This document shows, piece by piece, positions 33,142 to 44,665 of a stretch of DNA of 64,000 bases (positions are counted from its first letter, which is position 1; the number at the start of each line of letters is the position of its first letter). The DNA comes from Phialophora verrucosa (Eukaryota > Ascomycota > Eurotiomycetes > Chaetothyriales > Herpotrichiellaceae). Location of the stretch: NCBI GenBank assembly GCA_002099365.1, contig MSED01000003.1, positions 1,550,001-1,614,000 of the forward strand, written 5' to 3'. Under the pieces are notes generated by a model. The model worked only from the letters and a program-made list of their open reading frames with translations. It was not told where the DNA came from and ran no database searches. The translations under genes were made by a program, and so were the position numbers.

Positions 33142-33603
33142 TATTTCGTCTTCCAAGATTTTCTTGACGCATAGCAAGCGGATGATTGATTTCGTGCCCT
33201 TCTCCAGAGATACCCATGTACAGAAGTGTTAATAGCCCCAGTGACATATGCGAGCTCGATGTAATTTACCATAAGCAGCTCGACCATCAGACCATGTCCT
33301 CATTTTGACCGATTCCAAGACCAGTGCTCACCACTGCAGTGGCTGATCTGCTTGGCTGCACTTTTTCTCCTGATGCTCAGTTACGCCTGCCTCGCGGCAT
33401 CGACGCGACCGCGGGTGTCCATTACAATGCAGGGAACCCCGAATATGGACGGAGCGGGAGTTGCGACCTGCGTGTTTACCTGGCCGGAATCACGATGGAC
33501 TCTCACACCCTTCTTCCTGCTCGCCCCCAATCCTATCCATCCTCATACTCTTATGCATTCTATTCAGCCCTGTTACAGTCTCATTATTAATTACACAGTC
33601 TAG
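33142..33603. other. Region upstream of the F-box gene; possible missing first exon
   Basis: 462 bp. Its last 100 bases are pyrimidine-rich and end CACAGTCTAG, a good acceptor at 33603, directly followed by protein-like sequence in the F-box frame. Two open frames (starting 33324 and 33352) cover the region, one with a hydrophobic start, but I cannot decide which, if either, is the upstream exon. Confidence 0.4.
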
Positions 33604-36600
33604 CTGTTCGCCGACCTGGCTTACGAAATCCTCGTCTCTCGAGGAATTGCATCTGTCGACGAATACCAACTCAGAATGATCTATCCCGGCGACCACTACT
33701 TCCCGCTCAACTACCCACACATGATCGCCGGTGTTACAAGCAAGCCTCCTTTAATCGGATATCAAACTCGAATGGATGTTGGACAATGGAAAAGAGCGCA
33801 GCCACCGTTCATACATCTTCCAGAGAGTGTGAAGCAAGAGTCAAAATCCGTTCACTCTGGCCTCACCCGCTCCCAATCAACTCCTCCACACCCAGAGCAC
33901 ACCGCGATCTCGGAGGGACATAGCGTTTGTCTAGCTGAAGGGCAAGTTGGAGAGCAGGCTATTGTGCCCAGGGAAAAGTCTGACGCCAGCGTCCACATGC
34001 TTGAGGCACCCGTTGTCCATCCAGGTCCGACTTTTGACTGTCCGGGCAGCATGTCAGCGGCCCGTCGAAGCCAGCTGTTCAAGGCACCTTTCCTCGCCTC
34101 GGCTTCGTCGCAATCTTCCTCTCGTTCCAACCTCGCTAACATTCCACCGGGTGTCATGGTTGGCATCTGGCCGTGCATCGCGACTTCATCCCCGAGATCA
34201 TCTCTCCGCATATTTTACCACCCAGAGCAGGTTCGCACCAGCTCTTTGTGCGGCTTTGACGGTGCTAATGACGAGCCGGATGAAATTGAGTCGGCAACAA
34301 TCAGCCGGTCCGCCAGCGTTTCCGATCTAAAGGTCCCTTCCATCCGGCCGCTTCGGCCTTCGGTAGTACACTTCCTGTCTGACGAACACCTGAACTGGAG
34401 AGAGGCTGCTCGGCGGAAAGAGCAGGACGACTTCACAAACCCCTTTGGTCTTGACGATTCTCCCTCAAGAAAGACTTCCAGCGCTTCTGAAGGGACCATA
34501 TACCTACGACCAAACGCTTTTGCAGGACACCGTGACACATTGGCAAGGCTGTGCTATTTCGCCAAGTGTGATGAAGACGACCGAACTGCCGCAGACAGTG
34601 ATGATGAGTCCTACGTAACTGCATGGACTCGTCAGCCGTCGGTTTCTACTCCCTCCCGGAGATACAGCCTTGCTGGGGGGAACTTGGACATTTTTCTCCC
34701 TCAAAGGATCGTCGATACTGTGCTCGGCTACTTGTCGTTCGAGGACTATAAGGCTTTGCGGACTGTGTGCCGTCAATGGCACGCAAGCCTTCCTCAGCCC
34801 AATCTGCCTGGAGCATACCGTCTCCCGAGAGAGGTGCTCAAGCATATCTTCTCCTACCTGGCACCCTGGGATTTTGATGCCGCTCGTCATACGTGCAAGT
34901 CTTGGTTCTTAGCAGGTCTGGACTGCAAACTTCTGGATCCCATGCTGAGAGACTGCGGCTGCAATTCTGGGCTGGTCGCGGATATCGGGCGGGTGCAAGG
35001 CAGCATGGTCGCGAAAAGACGAAGCTGGGACACTCAGCTTGGTCCAATGGAGCCTGACGCTGACAAAGTCATTGACAAGGAGTGGCTCTGCTCCAAAAGG
35101 TTAGCAACTGAAACTCGACTGTCACCCTACTGGCAAGGTGATTCCCTATCAGGGAACTTTGCTTCAACCCCGAGACTCTCGGTTACTGAAGAAGTTGACT
35201 TCTCCAAGATCCTGACTACGCTTGTCTCGCCCACAAGGTCCAGATTCACGGTGTCAGCTTGTAGCAAGTTTGTTCTCGTGGTATCTGGTGGTGATATATC
35301 TGTGTACAGCTTGTCCGATCCAGATAATTCACTGGATCCAGTCGTCAGGCTAGCAACTGGTATCGACGTCCTGAAAGTCAGTATGGACACCAGTTCCGAA
35401 CGCTACTCGATTGCAGCCCTCCTCGCGGGTCGGATCGGCATGCTCTGGGACCTGCACGGTAACCACGTTCAGACACGCTATCGCAGCAACTCAGGTGAAC
35501 CAATGAATCTGGGTATGCAGACGCATATCCAGAGCTCGGCGGGCTTCCAGAATTCCAGGCCTTCCATCGTGAACCTACCCGTACGAACGCCGGAAGTGGT
35601 TGCTTCTGAGTTCGCAGATTACAATCTCGGACCATGGACGCCGGTCAGCAATACTTCTCCTGATGCTCTACCGAATAATTCATTCTTGTAGGACGAGCAT
35701 GCCCGCAATTCGGAGAGCCCTGGAGAGATTGATGCAGGGATCAATGCAGCGGTGCAAGCCGAGCAAATCAACCGTCGACTAGGTATTCCGATTGAGACAA
35801 GGGCGACAGCTATTTACACCGACGTAGGCAGTACGGAAGATCAGCCAAGGAGTGTGGCTATTTGTCCGAACCGAAAGTGTGTTGCCTACGGGTGCAGGAT
35901 GGGCTTGGAGCTTTACTGGGTTGATGCTCTGACTAGGGGCGATCTCAACCGTTGGTTCCCTCTCGCTGCGCCTAGCGATTATCTGTACTTCCTGCCTCAG
36001 CGTGCAGGGGTTGACTCAAGAAAGAAGCTACGGCTGATTTCAAGTGCCGCTGGACCGGTCGCTCCCCAGCTGGTGAGGAGTGACAGCACCCCAGCGAAGT
36101 GGAAGTATTGGCCTACCTCTGCGGCTTTCGGCCGACGACAAAGCTTAACACGACTGTTCTTTGGCACTCTACCATTCCCCTCGCCCGCAGGGGACCCTCA
36201 CACATCTTCTGGCTCGGAGAGCCCACCAAGCACCGACGAGGTTCAAGGAGTCTTACGGACTGTTGATTGTGATCACTTCTGTGCCATTCCTGTCAGCGAC
36301 GGATTCCATTTGGTTTTTACCGACCCTGGCAGTGGATTGGTATGCCTGGGTAGTGACGCGCCACTCGGAGGTCCGACCAAACTTGTCCGAAAGGTCATGT
36401 TTATCCCACCCGAGCGCGACGAAGGGGAACGAAGGCCTTCCCCTCTTCGCTATGCTGTCGGCAAGGCACTCGAATGGGGTCTGAGGCTTGTTGTGGTGTA
36501 TGATAACGATCAAGTTGTTCTGTACAGCGTCCCTTCGGATATTTTCAGACAGCTCCGAGACCAGAAGTGTACCGCTGATGTGTGGGACGAGAACTCCGGG

Positions 36601-37029
36601 GTCCTTGGGCAGAGTGATCTGATCATGGACTCACTGATGGCCGGCAGTAGAAATGACGTAGCCGGCGATGCGTCATCCGACGAAGAGACCGACAATACTT
36701 CCGACTTTGCACATCTGCCTCTGCAACTGGCCGGATCTGTCATTAGCTTCGCTGATGGTCGAGTCGTTGACGATATTGCGGTTCAGAGCGAGAATGGAGG
36801 ACTCTCAGTATGGATGTTTTACAGAAGCGGAATTGCCGAACTCTACAATATCTATGTTCCGCGTGGTCATCAGGTTCGGAAAAGGTATGTCGGCGATAAC
36901 GGTCTAGTCTACGACAAGGCGAGAGAATCGCAAGGGCATGATAAGACCGGCATCCAGGCTTCCACGGACAAAGAGAAGGAGGACGATGACAGACACGTCA
37001 AATGGGCAGGTTTGGAAACCCATGGTTGA
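33604..37029 (+). CDS. F-box protein with two F-box-like segments and a propeller-like C-terminus
   Basis: Likely substrate receptor of an SCF ubiquitin ligase. The minimal model starts at ATG 33676 with exons 33676..35643 and 35692..37029, 1,101 residues. The 48-nt intron 35644..35691 (GTCAGC...TTGTAG) must be removed because it contains the only in-frame stop; both sides are in the same frame. Protein-like text (LFADLAYEILVSRGI) extends upstream in frame to 33604, right after an acceptor, so an upstream exon is probable. Residues about 1-330 are Ser/Pro-rich and probably disordered. Two F-box-like units follow: QRIVDTVLGYLSFEDYKAL at about 340, then LPREVLKHIFSYLAPWDFDAAR at about 382. The rest alternates beta-rich, WD-like segments (FTVSACSKFVLVVSGGDISVYSL, SVAICPNRKCVAYG). 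Substrate unknown. Confidence 0.85.
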
Positions 37030-37443
37030 AGATTCGTCCACGCGGGACTCGGATATTGAACGGCTTAGCAATGGGCCCTGAGATGTGCGAGGGAAAAGGC
37101 CGAGTCGGGAACGGCAGGCTGTTTTTGGTATCCGTAGCTAGACGAGTATTGTCATCACTGTGCTGTTGGTTGGCACAGAATCAAGCATAAGACTGTTAGA
37201 TTGAAGGTAGACTGTATCGAATACCTATCATTGGGCTGACAGCACATCTACTGATATTTCGCGCCTGATCTTTCTTTTGTGCGGTCGTCTTTTCGTCGAC
37301 ATCTACCGCTCTTCAGATTCGGATTTTGAGACGGTGCACCTCAATCATTTCTACACATTACATCCGACCTCGCTCCGTTCGACTCTACATAACACAGCTC
37401 GAACTCCAAACCTCAAACCTCAGGTCAGGTCAAAATGGTCCAA
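37030..37443. terminator. Shared 3' region of convergent genes
   Basis: 414 bp between the F-box stop and the biotin-gene stop. No coding potential or repeat is seen. Confidence 0.3.
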
Positions 37444-40150
37444 TTACACCGCGGCCTCCATCTCCATATCCAAGCCCCTCAGAACCATCCTCCCCAGCCT
37501 CGCAATCTGCTCGGGATTGGTCGTCAAACTGGCCATAAAATAAATCACATCGCCCAGCACGCGCGAGTGGATCCCGCACCCTTGTTCGTCCAGCAGCGTC
37601 AAGAGCCGCTCTTGCAGCGAGGCCGCCGCCGTGGAGGTATAGCCTGCCTGGGAACCCGTCGGGGCAAGCTTGAGGACCAGGACGGTGCCGAGGGCAAAAC
37701 AGCCCGAGAGACGGGGGTGGTGGGAGAGCGTGTCGACTAGGGTGGGCGGGAAGAAGGAGTAGATTGGTGGGTCAGCCGACAGTCCGTCCGTGGGAGTGGG
37801 AGTGGGAGTGGTCTGTGCCAACCATGCTTGTTTAAAAGGTTGCCAGGATCGTGAGGGTGACGTCTCCGAGGATGCGTCGGATGATGCGCCGCCGTCGAGT
37901 CGCCGATATTCGGCAAGCGCTTTGGTCGCGACACTGCAGCCGACCGGGTGGGCGGTGTAGCTGTGGCCGTGGAGCAGAGCGTCGGTCTTGTCGGCTGAGA
38001 GGAAGGTCTGGAAGATGGGGTCCGCGGCCGTGGTGATGGCCAGGGGGAGAAGACCTGCTGTCAGGAGTTTGGCATGCACGGAAATGTCGGGCGCGATGGC
38101 CGGGTCGATGGACGGTTGCGATGATGCCGCCGAGGAGGCCTTGAGATGGGGTTGGGCTTTTTCGTGAAGCAGCAGTTTTTTGATCTCGTCGGCCTCGTGC
38201 TCGCCCTGGTCCCCGTCTGTGTGCTTGGAGGACAGGAAGGAACTCGAGCTCGCGCGCCCCAGGCGATACAGGCCTGTGAAGACTTCGTCGGCGATGACGG
38301 GCACACCGGACCAGTTGGCCGAGGATGGGGAGACCTCGTCGCGGGAGGCTTTCACGGTACTTGGACTGTCTAGATCGCTGGAGTGGATTAGGTCGGGGTT
38401 CTCGCGGATGGTCTTTATCAACGTGCGTTGGAAGAGCGGATCCACGAAGATCATGCCACCCGCGCCCATGAGGAGGGGTTCGAGGACCAGGGCGCCGAAG
38501 CGGCGGTGTTGGTCGCGGACCAGTGCTCGGAGGGTGCGGGTGATGTGGTCTTTGTAGCGGGTTGCGTCGTCTGCGCGGCCGTTGAAGTCGAATATGGAAG
38601 GTAATGAGTCGAATTTCTGCGTCTCGGTCGTGCCCGAGCGCGACATTTCAGCCGGGATTGTAAGTTCCCATTTCCCCTTTGTGAAGAGTAAAGACGGTGG
38701 GTCGAACCAGTGTCCCCAGGGCCGGTGCCAGTCGACTTTCTCGTTGAAGACGGACGGTTCGCTGCAGTTCATCACGCCGATCGTGTCGCCGTGGTAACTG
38801 CCCTTCAGGCCGATGATCTCCACGGGCTTGTTGTTGGCCACATCGTCCTTGGTCCAGCCGTATCTGGCACAAGAAGCACGTAGGGCCATCTTCACGGCGA
38901 CTTCCATGCCTGTGCTGCCGTTGTCGGTAAAGAAGATTCGGCTGAGGCGTGGATTCTGCAGGGTTTCCAAAAGGTCGTACGAGATGTCAAGGGCGGGTTG
39001 ATGGACCGAGTGCGCAAACATGACGTGGCCGTACCGACCCGCTGCATGGGCGGCGGTTAATGCGATGTCGGGGTTGCCGTGGCCTAAGCCTTGAGTCCAC
39101 CACGATGCTGATGCATCAAACAACGGGGTGAGGAGGGACTGAGGGACCTTGTTCTCAGTCTCAAGTGACTTTAACCCTGGGACGAATTCCTGCTCTGGTT
39201 CATCCTTGGCAATGTAGGTCTGAAAGTGGTCGTTGTACGCCGAGTCAATTGCTGTGATGTTGTGTGAGATGCCGTGCTGGCGGAAAGGGTGCCAGATTAC
39301 CTGGTCGGCGTGACTGGGCATGGCTATCAACTGCGAGACGCGACGGTAGTGTTTGTCTCTGAGGTGGTCGAAGAGGGCGGTGATGGGGCGGCCATTCGAG
39401 GTGTCAGTGTAGTAGCTGCGGAGCTGCTCTTTGTCGGTGACGGGATCCTCATTCTTCGGTGGGGGCTGGGGCAGAGCGAATGTCGCAATGTCGTGGTTTT
39501 GGAAATACTTCTCGAGGTACTCGAAGTTGCCCCAGTCGGGGTCGTCGAGCAGGATGATTGAGTCGACATCATAGCCACGGATGTGCAAGGACTCGAATGC
39601 GGATATTGTTGTCGCTATGCCCCCGAGTTTACTGTCTCCGACAAGGATGGTTGGCAACCTCAACGGTCGATAAAGGTCGGCTTGAACGATGCCAGAGGGA
39701 CCTGGTGAGAGGACGCCTCCAGCAGTTTCGACGATCGCATATCTGCCTCCTGCTGCAGCGTGCTCTGTGAGAAGTGCCTTCACCCTGGACAGTATTGATG
39801 CGTCGGATCTTGGTATTGAGGAGTCCTTGTCCAATGCAGCCGCCAGATGAGGGCTTAACGGCCGCGAGAACTGTGAGATGTTCTTGGACACTATGCCCGG
39901 TACAAAAGTCCCAATGTGTCTAGAGCACTCGGCGGTCGATTCAGCAGGTGAGTCTCGCGATCAGCCAAGGGACTTACCCGACATCGGCCTCGTTCTCAGG
40001 GCCGGTCGACACGGGCTTCAAATAAAGCGTCGGTACCCGACTCTCTGGCCGACTCTGCAAAGCCCGACACAACAATGTCGAGACGATTGTCTTGCCGACA
40101 TTCGTGTTGGCGCCAAAGACCTGCCACGCCCTCAAATCGCGCCACAGCAT
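37444..40150 (-). CDS. Bifunctional dethiobiotin synthetase / DAPA aminotransferase (BIO3-BIO1 fusion)
   Basis: Catalyses two consecutive steps of biotin synthesis: KAPA to DAPA (aminotransferase, PLP and S-adenosylmethionine) and DAPA to dethiobiotin (ATP and CO2). Exons 39978..40150 and 37444..39919 around a 58-nt intron give 882 residues; the initiating ATG is 40150. The N-terminal dethiobiotin synthetase domain has P-loop GANTNVGKT at about 13-21 and the ETAGGVLSPG loop at about 122-131. The C-terminal class III aminotransferase domain has the FTDNGSTGMEVAVKMALR segment, ADEVFTGLYRLGR, and the PLP lysine in VHAKLLTAG (about Lys675), then HGHSYTAHPVGC. The fused form is characteristic of ascomycetes and plants. 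It is head-to-head with the KAPA synthase gene, forming a pathway pair. Confidence 0.95.
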
Positions 40151-40537
40151 CACGGCTGCTCACCAGGAGAAAGGAAGAAAAAAGTGATGACTGGAGCTTC
40201 AGCTCACCGAAGCGTTTTCGTGCCTGCCAAGGAATGAGGGACCCGCTTTGGCACTTCCGCGAAAACACAGGCTTACGATTGGCTGCCGGGGGAGCTTATT
40301 TTTCGTCTCAGCTTCCGCATTGGCGAGTTTTCTGACTAGGGCGTCTTCGTCCAGCAGTGCATGACCCAACGCTTTCTTGGGCCGCGGTTGAACTGATTGA
40401 CCGAGATTGACGCGCTTGGAACGTATTCAGTGCCTCTGCCCTCCAATGCCACTTGTTCTTGCTCTCTCTGGAGGCGGAGTTGAGCTGCTGGGGTGGAATA
40501 TTGAAACGTCGATTAACCCTGGTTGCCTGAGTCGACC
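40151..40537. promoter_or_regulatory. Divergent promoter of the biotin gene pair
   Basis: 387 bp between the two start codons; it presumably coordinates both genes. No known biotin-response motif can be recognised by eye. Confidence 0.55.
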
Positions 40538-41961
40538 ATGTCGCCGTCACCGTTGGAACAGCGTCTCTCTGCTCTCTTGGAAAAGCGTCGTGCTCAGTCG
40601 AAGCTGCGAAGTCTAAAGTCGAGTCCAGCCGGGTCAGTTGACTTCTCTTCCAATGACTTCCTGTCGCTGTCGACCAACAAGGAATACCAGCATGACTACC
40701 TGGCCCACCTGAACAAAGGTGCCACCCCACTGGGATCGACTGGCTCGAGACTGCTGGATGGCAATTCTGAGCTCGCAGAGACTCTGGAGCGCGAAATCGC
40801 GGCTTTTCATGGCGCTGAAGCCGGGCTCCTGACGAATTCTGGGTTCGACGCGAACGTCAGCATTTTTGCCTTTCTCCCCCAACCGGGGGATGTCATCATC
40901 TACGACGAGCTCATCCACGCCAGTGTGCATGATGGCATGAGGCAGTGTCGGGCTAAACAGCAGATACCATTCAAACACAACGATGTCGAGGACTTGGGTC
41001 GCATATTGCAGCGATTTTCATCCTCGAGTTCTAATCAGACCATCTTCGTGGCCGTGGAGACAGTCTACAGCATGGAAGGCGATCTTGCGCCTCTGACGGA
41101 AATTGTCGACCTGATGGAAGCCTTGCTCCCGCACAACAACGCACATCTTGTGGTTGACGAGGCACACGCGACAGGCATCTACGGACCGAACGGGTCTGGA
41201 AGAGTCTGCGAACTCGGGCTCGAGAAGCGAGTCTCCATCCGTTTGCATACCTTTGGGAAAACGCTTGCGTCCAATGGCGGTGGGTACCCGTGCCGTGGTC
41301 TGTCAGCAAATCAATTGGCTGACGCATAATGCTTCAGCAATCATCCTCTGTTCGCCCATCATTCGCCTCTACCTTATCAACTACGCCAGGCCCCTGATCT
41401 ACACGACATTCATGTCGCATCCTAATCTCCTGGCAATTAAAACCGCATACGACTGGCTCAGGATGGGCAAAGCGAATCTCGTAAGCAGACGATGACGGGA
41501 TGACCTGTGCTTCTTCTACTGACATTTGTCCTCGACAGCTTGCGGCCAATCTATACCATCTGATAGACCACCTCTACTCCCGGTTGCAGTCCTTGGGCGC
41601 CATAGCTTCGAGTCCTACTGACCCGACTGGCAAGCCCGTCGTGACATTGCCGACAACTTGCCCGGAATCGCCCATTTTCGCCATTCTGAGTCCGCAGCCC
41701 CGCTCTCTGGCTTCACACTGTCAGTCAGCCGGGTTCATCGTGCGCCCCGTCGTCGCACCTACCGTGCCCGCCGGCACCGAGCGCGTCAGAGTCTGTCTGC
41801 ACGCAGGGAACACAGTGGCGCAAATCGACACGTTCGTCGAATGCGTCAAGCAATGGATCATCAAACAGGGCGCCACAGACAACCAGGCGGAGCGATCGAT
41901 CGCGCCACACGGCCGTGCCGGGGACCAGGCCTCGGAGAGGCCTCTACTTGCCAAAATCTGA
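40538..41961 (+). CDS. 8-amino-7-oxononanoate (KAPA) synthase, BioF type
   Basis: PLP enzyme of the alpha-oxoamine synthase family that condenses alanine with pimeloyl-CoA, the step before the neighbouring fused enzyme. Exons 40538..41279, 41338..41480, 41539..41961 (two 58-nt introns) give 435 residues. Key features: GSTGSRLLDGNSELAETLE (66-84), DEAHATGIYG (207-216) with the PLP-contacting Asp and His, and the Schiff-base lysine in HTFGKTLASNGA (Lys241). The last three residues are AKI, which fits the relaxed peroxisomal targeting signal [SAC][KRH][LMI]; fungal BioF proteins are known to act in peroxisomes. The final 25 residues after the catalytic fold are poorly conserved, as expected for a targeting tail. 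Confidence 0.93.
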
Positions 41962-42722
41962 TTGAAGTCAAGTCAATCTTGTGGCGAAGTGGTTGATGAG
42001 TTCTCCGTCTGCAATGTCCGGTCGACTTTACTGACAGCAGGTCTTGGTCATACCCAGCTATGTACCATTCTATACTAATAAAGTCATCACTGTGCTATTT
42101 CTTAGTATTAATATGTAATTTTGTATGTTAATCCCTCTAGTGAAAACGCCAAGGGGACCGGCGGTCAAGGAGGAAGACGACGAAGTCGTGGAGAATGTAG
42201 CGGGGAATGTACAGGGGTTGAGGGGTTTAATGCAGGGGCAGATCGAGAGAGGGGGATTTAGGTGCCTACATTAGGCGTGCCTATTACCAAACCCTTAATT
42301 GTACCTGCGGTAGCCCGAAGCGCGGGGAGCCTAGAGAGCAGGCGCCTACACCTCCGCTTCCATGTACCTCCACCCACTTCACCCACCGTCCTAGGCTCGG
42401 CTCTGATAAAGCAATCGGCCCGAGCCCTTTTTGCAGGCTTGCAACTCACCAGCAAAAACTCGGTGAAGCTCTCACCCGAGATCTGCACGCACCGACAATT
42501 CAGCGCTCGCACAGAGTCAAAAGTGAATTGTACAAGAAGGATTGATTGATGTCGAGTATCGATTGCGAATCAGATACTCTTCAGGCAAACCTCAAGGTTT
42601 GGACACAATCAGGGAAACTGACGTCCTCAAACTAGCAAGCTTTGTGGGAGCGAAGAAGAGCCACCACAGTCAACGTTGGAATCCATCCTTAACCAGACAT
42701 CTCCCAGGGGCAGAAAGTTCAG
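41962..42722. other. Intergenic region
   Basis: 760 bp. The first 160 bp after the KAPA synthase are AT-rich (CTAATAAAG near 42074 is a plausible polyadenylation region). The rest is the promoter of the phosphohexomutase gene. No gene is seen. Confidence 0.4.
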
Positions 42723-44447
42723 ATGTCGGGCACATTTTCTCCTGAAGACTCTCTACGGGCCTGCCTCCGCTACGAACCACAGCCTTTGAAATTCGGCACC
42801 AGTGGCCGTCGTGGCAAAGTCGTTGATTTGACCCAGCTCGAGATCTACACCAATGTCGTCGCCGAGATTGATTACCTCCTCTCCCTCGAGCCTTCTCAAG
42901 GCGGGATCCGGGCCGGTGACGACTTTTACTTTGCATACGACCTCCGTCCCAGTTCGACCCAGTTCGTCGAAAACCGCCGGGGTGGCATCTGCCAGGCGGT
43001 CGAGCAAGCCCTGAGGGACAAGGGTATGCGCCCTGTGAATCTAGGAGCGATTCCCACGCCCGCTCTGACGTACCACGCCCTTCGAAATGGCAAAGGTTCC
43101 ATCATGGTCACTGGCAGCCATATTCCTTTCGACCGCAACGGGTACAAACTGAACACCTCTAAAGGCGAGCTGTTGAAGAAGGACGAGCAGCCCATCAACG
43201 CTAACGTCGAACGCGTGCGCGCGAAACTCCTCAATGAGCCCTATACTGAATCTCTGTTTGATGACTGGGGTAGTCTAGGCAATGGAAAGTCGGATCTTGC
43301 GCCCATTCTAGCCGCCGGACAGGACGGCTACCTCCAGCGCTATCTGGACTTCTTTGGAGGTGAAACTCTTCATGGCATGAAACTCCTCGTCTACCAGCAC
43401 TCTGCCGTCGGGCGTGATATCCTAGTCGACATCTTGCAAAACCTTGGCGCCCAAGTGACAACTGCTGGCCGCAGCTCCACCTTCGTCCCTATCGACACCG
43501 AAGCAATAGACGAAGCCCAACTTAAGACGATCCAAAATCTCTACAACGAGGCCGGTGCGACATTCGACGCCGTCGTCTCTACTGACGGCGACAGCGATCG
43601 GCCGCTCCTCGTTGCCCCCGAAGGCAGCAAGCTTCGATTCTTCGGCGGCGACCTTCTGGGCATGATTGTGGCCGATTTCCTGGGGGCCGATGCCGTTGTC
43701 GTGCCCATCAGCACCAATGATGCCATCGACCGTGGGTCTCTCGCCGCTGTCCTCCAAGCGAAAACCAAAATCGGCAGTCCATACGTCATTGCTGGCATGC
43801 AAGCCGCCGTCGCCAAAGGCCATCGTCGTGTCTGTGGATGGGAAGCCAACGGCGGCTTCCTCACGGGTTCGGACATCGACCGCAATGGCAAAATGCTGAC
43901 CGCACTTCCCACGCGGGACGCGGTACTGCCGCTCCTCTGTGCCCTCTCGGCCGCAAATCAACGTAGCATGACGGTGCCAGAGCTCTTTTCGACCTTGCCC
44001 CGACGCTTTAGCTGCGCCTCGCTGTTGCGAAACTTCCCCCGTGCGGCGAGCATAAAAATCATTGCACGCTTTTCACCACCTGACGCCGGCGTGCAAGAAG
44101 TCTCGTATCATCCCGATCACGTTATCACCGTCCAAACCGTGTTGTCCCAGGAAGCTCCGACTCAACCCAGCAAGGCGCACGCCGAAAAATTGGAGCAGAT
44201 CCGCAAAGAACTGCAAACCATCTTTTCGGCCGAGGCCGGGTTCGCTCCGATCGCGAGGCTGGACTACACCGACGGCTTGCGCATCACCTTCACGGATGGC
44301 TGTGTCGCTCACGTCCGCCCGTCCGGCAACGCCGACGAGTTGCGCATCTACTCCGTCGCAGACACCCAGGCACGTGCCGACGAGATTGTTGCTCGGGGCG
44401 TGGGGGAGCCGAATGGTCTTCTAAGACAGCTGGAACGGTTGGTGTAA
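42723..44447 (+). CDS. Alpha-D-phosphohexomutase (phosphomannomutase/phosphoglucomutase), bacterial-like
   Basis: Intronless, 574 residues. Belongs to the phosphohexomutase superfamily that isomerises hexose 1- and 6-phosphates through a phosphoserine. Four hallmark sites are present: N-terminal FGTSGRRG (24-31), the active-site serine loop TGSHIPFDRNGYK (Ser132), the Mg-binding DGDSDRP (288-294), the sugar-binding GWEANGG (372-378), and the phosphate-binding RPSGNADELRIY (532-543). The GSHIPFDRNG version of the serine loop and the YDLRPSST and QHSAVGRD segments are unlike the usual fungal PMM (HAD-type Sec53) or PGM (TASHN type). They resemble bacterial enzymes I recall, which with the absence of introns suggests horizontal acquisition. 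The substrate is uncertain. Confidence 0.9.
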   Translation: MSGTFSPEDSLRACLRYEPQPLKFGTSGRRGKVVDLTQLEIYTNVVAEIDYLLSLEPSQGGIRAGDDFYFAYDLRPSSTQFVENRRGGICQAVEQALRDKGMRPVNLGAIPTPALTYHALRNGKGSIMVTGSHIPFDRNGYKLNTSKGELLKKDEQPINANVERVRAKLLNEPYTESLFDDWGSLGNGKSDLAPILAAGQDGYLQRYLDFFGGETLHGMKLLVYQHSAVGRDILVDILQNLGAQVTTAGRSSTFVPIDTEAIDEAQLKTIQNLYNEAGATFDAVVSTDGDSDRPLLVAPEGSKLRFFGGDLLGMIVADFLGADAVVVPISTNDAIDRGSLAAVLQAKTKIGSPYVIAGMQAAVAKGHRRVCGWEANGGFLTGSDIDRNGKMLTALPTRDAVLPLLCALSAANQRSMTVPELFSTLPRRFSCASLLRNFPRAASIKIIARFSPPDAGVQEVSYHPDHVITVQTVLSQEAPTQPSKAHAEKLEQIRKELQTIFSAEAGFAPIARLDYTDGLRITFTDGCVAHVRPSGNADELRIYSVADTQARADEIVARGVGEPNGLLRQLERLV

Positions 44448-44457
44448 GATTGATTCG

Positions 44458-44485
44458 AGCATCAGCATCAGCATCAGCATCGGCG
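44458..44485 (+). repeat. AGCATC hexanucleotide microsatellite
   Basis: About four and a half copies of AGCATC just after the phosphohexomutase stop, between convergent genes. Confidence 0.75.
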
Positions 44486-44665
44486 TAGCGCGTACAAAAG
44501 CGGCTCCGACCGAGTAGGATGATTCTCCAAGCATGCGTGGCACTTTCCATTCGGCCTCATTATGGTTCCACTGTTATGTGTGGCCCTTTAGATAGACTTC
44601 ACAATATTGCCATTATGTACGAGTACAGGACTGTTCTATTCTTTCGACAAAGGCCCCGTACAACA

